Shown one piece after another: positions 59,871 to 64,000 of a stretch of 64,000 nucleotides of DNA. The first letter of the stretch is position 1. Each line of letters begins with the position of its first letter. Source of the DNA: Cunninghamella blakesleeana (Eukaryota; Mucoromycota; Mucoromycetes; Mucorales; Cunninghamellaceae); the NCBI GenBank assembly GCA_017871115.1, contig JAFCIZ010000006.1:3472001-3536000 (forward strand), given 5' to 3'. The notes beneath the pieces are model-generated. The model made no database searches. It was not told the DNA's origin and saw only the letters and a list, made by a program, of their open reading frames with translations. The translations under genes were made by a program, and so were the position numbers.

Positions 59871-62130
59871 ATGAATCTAATATCAAAAACAGTAAAGTAT
59901 TTTAAATACCTTGGTAAATTTATCGGTCCAGGGTTTATGATAGCTGTGGGATAGTAAGTTTATTATCTTTAGTTCCTCTTTTGATAAATATAATAAATAA
60001 TTAATTTAAATGTGTTTTAGAACAATATACTTATATATATACATATATATACACTTTATTATATAAATTATGTGTAATTTGTAGTTTAGACCCCGGAAAT
60101 TGGGCTACAGATCTCGAGGGAGGAAGCAGTTTTGGATATAGATTATTATTTATTATCTTATTATCAAACTTTATTGCTATATTTTTACAAAATCTTACTA
60201 TTCGACTTGGTACTGGTATGTTATTTGATGCTAGTTTTTTTATTTTAAAATATCATGAGGTATAAATTATTATTACTTATCTTTCCCTGTTTATTTTTTT
60301 ATTTTTTTATTATTATTTATATTAATATTGATCTTTACAGTGTCAGGATTTGATTTAGCAGTGTGCTGTCGCAGATATTTACCAAAATACGTATCCTTGT
60401 TTTTATATGTACTTGCTGAATCCGCCATTATTGCAACCGATTTAGCTGAAGTCATTGGTAGCGCTATTGCTCTTAATCTTCTCTTTCCTTCTTTACCTTT
60501 ACCTGCTGGTGTAGCTATTACAGCTGTTGATGTATTCATTATATTATTATTTTATAAAGAACCTACTGACCTTTCTCATAGTTATGGCGGTGAAGATACA
60601 GTAGACAAGGAGCAGCAACAGCAGCAACAACGACATCAAAATGATGATACAACACAAATGGTACGCTATTTTGAAATTTTTGTCATGTTATTGGTCCTTG
60701 CTGTTGGTGTCTGTTTTATAATTGAATTAGCTTATTCAGAGATTAATACTACTGATTTATTGAAAGGCTACTTACCATCCAAGGAAATATTTACTGATAG
60801 AGAATCCTTATATGTTTCCATTGGTATTATCGGAGCCACTGTGATGCCTCACAATTTATTTTTACACTCTTATATCATTCAAGCCAGATGTTATACATGG
60901 CGTTATAATCGTCCACTACTTTTATCAAATGGTGACGAAACTAATAGTGAAAATCAAGGAAATAATATCATTAGTTTTTCCCCTTTATTACCATCTATTT
61001 TATCCCGATCTATAAAAAAGGAAAAAAATAACAGTAAAGAAAAAGAAAAAGTTGAAGATGAAATATCAGAACAATATCAACCTTCATGGAAGGATAACAA
61101 TGAAAAACAATTGTCCAATATCGCTACTGTATCTAATACAAATCATATTGGATCTATACCAAGTACATCTGAAATATACAGCAAGAATAACGATAAGAAT
61201 AACACAGCAATTGAAAAAAAATCAAGTATACATCAGCAACGTGGTGTTGATGTACAATTATTAAGACAGTACTTGAAAAAGAACTTACGAATTAATTTAC
61301 ATTATGGATTCATGGATTTAATTATAGCCTTATTATTTGCCTTTTTCGTTAATTCTTCTATTTTAATTGTAGCTTCAGCTAATTTTTATTATGGTCATGA
61401 GCATATTGTCTCTGACCTTTTCGATGCCCATGCTTTACTTGGGAAATACCTCGGTCCCCCTGCAGCTGTAGTTTTTGCATTAGCTTTATTATTCTCAGGT
61501 CAATCGAGTACTTTAACTGCCACGCTCGCTGGTCAAGTTGTTATGAGTGGTTTTTTAGGTATGACGAGTAAACCTTGGGTAAGACGAATCGTGACAAGAT
61601 CTATTGCTATTTTACCTGCTATGATAGCTGCTTGTATTGCTGGTCGATCTGGATTAAGTCAGATGCTTATTGCTAGTCAAGTGGTTCTTTCTATACAGTT
61701 ACCTTTTGCTGTTGTTCCTTTGGTTTATTTTACTTCTTTACATAAAGTCATGAGCCTTGATTTAATCGTAAATCACGATAAATTTAAACTTCCTTCTCTA
61801 CCTCTTTGGCTATATAAAATCAGTAGTATAATGGATCGTGCCATTGATCGATGGACACTTTTCATAAAAAGAAAATGGACAATTGCTCATGATGCACTAA
61901 ATTCTTGGAGAAATCATCATCATCATCAACAACAACGACAGGGTCGTTCATCTTCAGTATCGACTAGTATCGATATGGAACTCAAAAAGGATACTGATAT
62001 CATTTCTATTTTACCTGAACCTATTTATTATGTTAATGGTAAATGTGTGATCATTATTGCTATTTTAATTTCCACATTATTGATTGGTTTAAATGGCTAT
62101 TTAGTAGTCCAAAGTATACTTGGTGATTAG
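59871..62130 (+). CDS. Nramp (Smf-type) divalent metal transporter, 667 aa
   Basis: Exons 59871-59953, 60085-60215 and 60341-62130. The start is unusually short before helix 1 ([15 protein letters not shown]). The metal-binding D-P-G-N at residues 30-33 and M-P-H-N at 240-243 (helix 6) are both intact, so H+-coupled import of Mn2+ or Fe2+ is predicted. The loop after helix 6 is expanded to about 110 Lys/Glu/Ser/Asn residues. Short poly-Gln (about 163-170) precedes a predicted helix. The protein has the eleven to twelve helices of the family. It could be plasma-membrane, endosomal or vacuolar (Smf1/2/3); sequence alone does not say. It is convergent with the lipase gene. Confidence 0.92.
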
Positions 62131-62312
62131 AAATATCATTTTTTTCATCATTTTATTTTTATATTAGCTTGCATTTTCATATATATTTATACATATCCTT
62201 ACTCTTCTTTATATATATTGCCTTTATCTTTATCTTTTTCAATATTAGAATTGTTTTATTTAAATAAAAATTATAAATGTTGGTATAGATTGATTACTAA
62301 TGATAAAATTAA

Positions 62313-64000
62313 TTATTGGAAATAAGGTCGATGTTCGCTTGGACAGATAAATGTGAGATTATGCATTTGATATTGTTGGCTTTTTTCTTGTTTGTTTGAA
62401 AACATATTCTATTTTAAAAGTATATAGATAAAAAAGTTGCAATATATATATTTATGTTAATTAACTATAAGTGACAGCCCATTATAAATAATACAATTAA
62501 TATACTTTACGTTCCATAGTACCAAAGACATTACTTGATTTGCACAGCGATTTGGATGAAAGCTGTATCAAAAAAAGTAAAAAAAAACGTATTAATCATA
62601 CTATATATCTATATGTTTTATTTATATACTTTTATTTAAACTGTAATTAATTAATTCTTTTACCAATCAATTTTACTAAGGTAGCGTTGTTTATATTTTG
62701 CCACGGGGAAATGCTGAAAACCAGGTTGGTAATTGACAGAGAAATGTGGATCATGTAAATCATAGTATTCTTGAGCTATTTTTTCTAATCTTTTATTGTA
62801 CTCATGGACTACTAAATCGGCAGCTATTATTATTGTTATTAAAATACTTATGTTTAATATATATATAAATTACTTTTCTAATACTTCCAACATTTAGTAC
62901 ATATTTTGATATTACCTAATCTAGATTCCTCATTTTCTTGGAGGCATGAGCAAATAACCATATGGTTAGGATCTAATACCATCTCACAGTATGGGTTTCC
63001 TCTTGAAGCTTCATATACACTTGATATCTAATAAATTTTAAATTATGGAAATCAAACAATACACATTTTAAACATGGTCAATATAAAAATATCATTTGTA
63101 TATATATGGGTATTATCATTTACATTAAACAATGCTACCAGATTAACAATTGATTTTCCTGCTTGGCTTCTTAAACTTTCTAGTGTGTCACGTATGTTTT
63201 GATCAAAGACGTCAACATCGGCTAAACCTGGAAGCCTTGTTATAGGTGGTGTACATAAGACACATATGTTATTGGCACCAATAAATAATGTAATTAATTT
63301 CCACTGATTTTTGGTTCGTTGGAAGGGATGATGATATTTTAAATGATGTAATAATCGATCCACTTGTTGATTCAATTCTTGTACTTTAGCACCACTTACC
63401 TGAAAATCCGTATAAAAAAGAAAAATAAAACAAAAGCAAAAAATCATTAAAATTTGATTTATTGTTGATGGTCTATTGCATTTATTATATATATTTACAG
63501 CATTATTTAAATTTTTTCCTTTTGATAAAGGTAATGTGACACCTTCCGGGGAGCCATATATGTTTGAGTAAGTGGAAAGAAATTGAGGTATAGTATATTC
63601 ATTTTGATCACCGCCTATTGAAAAAACCTTTCCTCTATATTCTAAAATAGTTGTAAAGGGTGGTCTACCGGATATCATTCCAAATCCAGCAGTGATAGAA
63701 TCACCTAGAGCTATAACCAATTTTATATCCTATATACGTAAGAAATATGGGTATTAATATGTATGAAATAAATAATTGTAATAAGCTAGTTTTATGCTTT
63801 TGGAAATATGTATATGTATATATTGATATTAATATTAAATATACTTGAGGTCTTATATGGTATGCATCTCTTTCATGGTCCTTTATATTATCATTATATA
63901 TAAACGGTTGGCAATCAAAATCGGGCAAAGAATAAGCACACTGATCTTTTTGTAAAGTATTATCATTTTCTCCATGAAAAAAATTATAATATTGTTCTAA
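62313..64000 (-). CDS. Phospholipase B1-like GDSL lipase, C-terminal 360 aa (5' end outside window)
   Basis: Exons seen: 64000-63845 (continues off-window), 63729-63499, 63399-63124, 63027-62916, 62823-62664, 62562-62511 and 62408-62313. The GDSL block is ALGDSITAGFG (nucleophile Ser). Block III is visible in FIGANNICVLC (G-x-N), and the catalytic Asp-His pair is the DCFHP motif near the end, followed by VLWNNMF and a CPSEHRPYF tail. This layout is that of phospholipase B1 family enzymes, which remove both acyl chains from phospholipids. They are usually secreted or membrane-anchored; the leader lies outside the window. The 3' end at 62511 was extended by splicing to give WNNMF, matching the family. 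Confidence 0.88.

Overview
The window is nuclear DNA from an intron-rich, strongly AT-rich fungus. The best fit is an early-diverging lineage of Mucoromycota (Mucorales-like). Evidence: about 23 spliced protein-coding genes with many short GT...AG introns; eukaryotic Rho, Pex3, VAP, TVP18, RPL27 and NDUFA6 proteins; Asn/Thr/Ser/Gln-rich low-complexity tracts from trinucleotide repeats; and decayed LINE and DDE-transposon fragments. Species cannot be fixed from sequence alone. Gene models were built by hand: every exon join was chosen so that splice sites are canonical, phase is kept and family similarity continues across the junction.

Layout. 1-2.3 kb: three LINE fragments. 2.9-8.6 kb: an orphan ORF, a DUF202 membrane protein, an ABHD13/Bem46-type hydrolase and, convergent with it, a ten-exon ACSS3-type acyl-CoA synthetase ending in a peroxisomal-type AKL. 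9-16.8 kb, all minus strand: an unrecognised 217-aa protein, an M20 amidohydrolase, a Gdt1/TMEM165 Golgi cation transporter and a large kelch protein with membrane segments. 17.4-20 kb: complex I NDUFA6/LYR subunit and a Rho1-type GTPase. 20-22.8 kb: gene-poor, with a gag-like relic. 22.7-27.3 kb: Pex3 and a secreted multicopper oxidase. 27.3-31.4 kb: gene-free apart from relics. 31.4-35.6 kb: bHLH factor and PP2C phosphatase. 35.6-38.4 kb: transposase relics. 38.4-43.6 kb: RPL27, a divergent pair of sigma-type GSTs, TVP18. 45.5-52.1 kb: VAP, an arrestin-related adaptor with a PPxY motif, and a divergently transcribed Npr1/Hal4-family kinase. 53.4-62.1 kb: a RasGEF-like protein with W-x-G-Y repeats, a 1000-aa YEATS2-like chromatin protein and an Nramp metal transporter. 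62.3-64 kb: a phospholipase B1-type GDSL lipase cut by the window edge.

There are no operons. Genes sit as convergent or divergent neighbours, some extremely close (9 bp between two stop codons at 5.76 kb). Functional links are loose: ACSS3-AKL with Pex3 (peroxisome), Gdt1 with Nramp (Mn2+/Ca2+), and arrestin with an Npr1-type kinase (nutrient transporter turnover).

The most striking observation is in the Rho1 gene. The AAG codon for the invariant P-loop lysine can only be rebuilt with canonical splice sites if it is assembled from three exons, two of which are a single nucleotide long (19723 and 19618).
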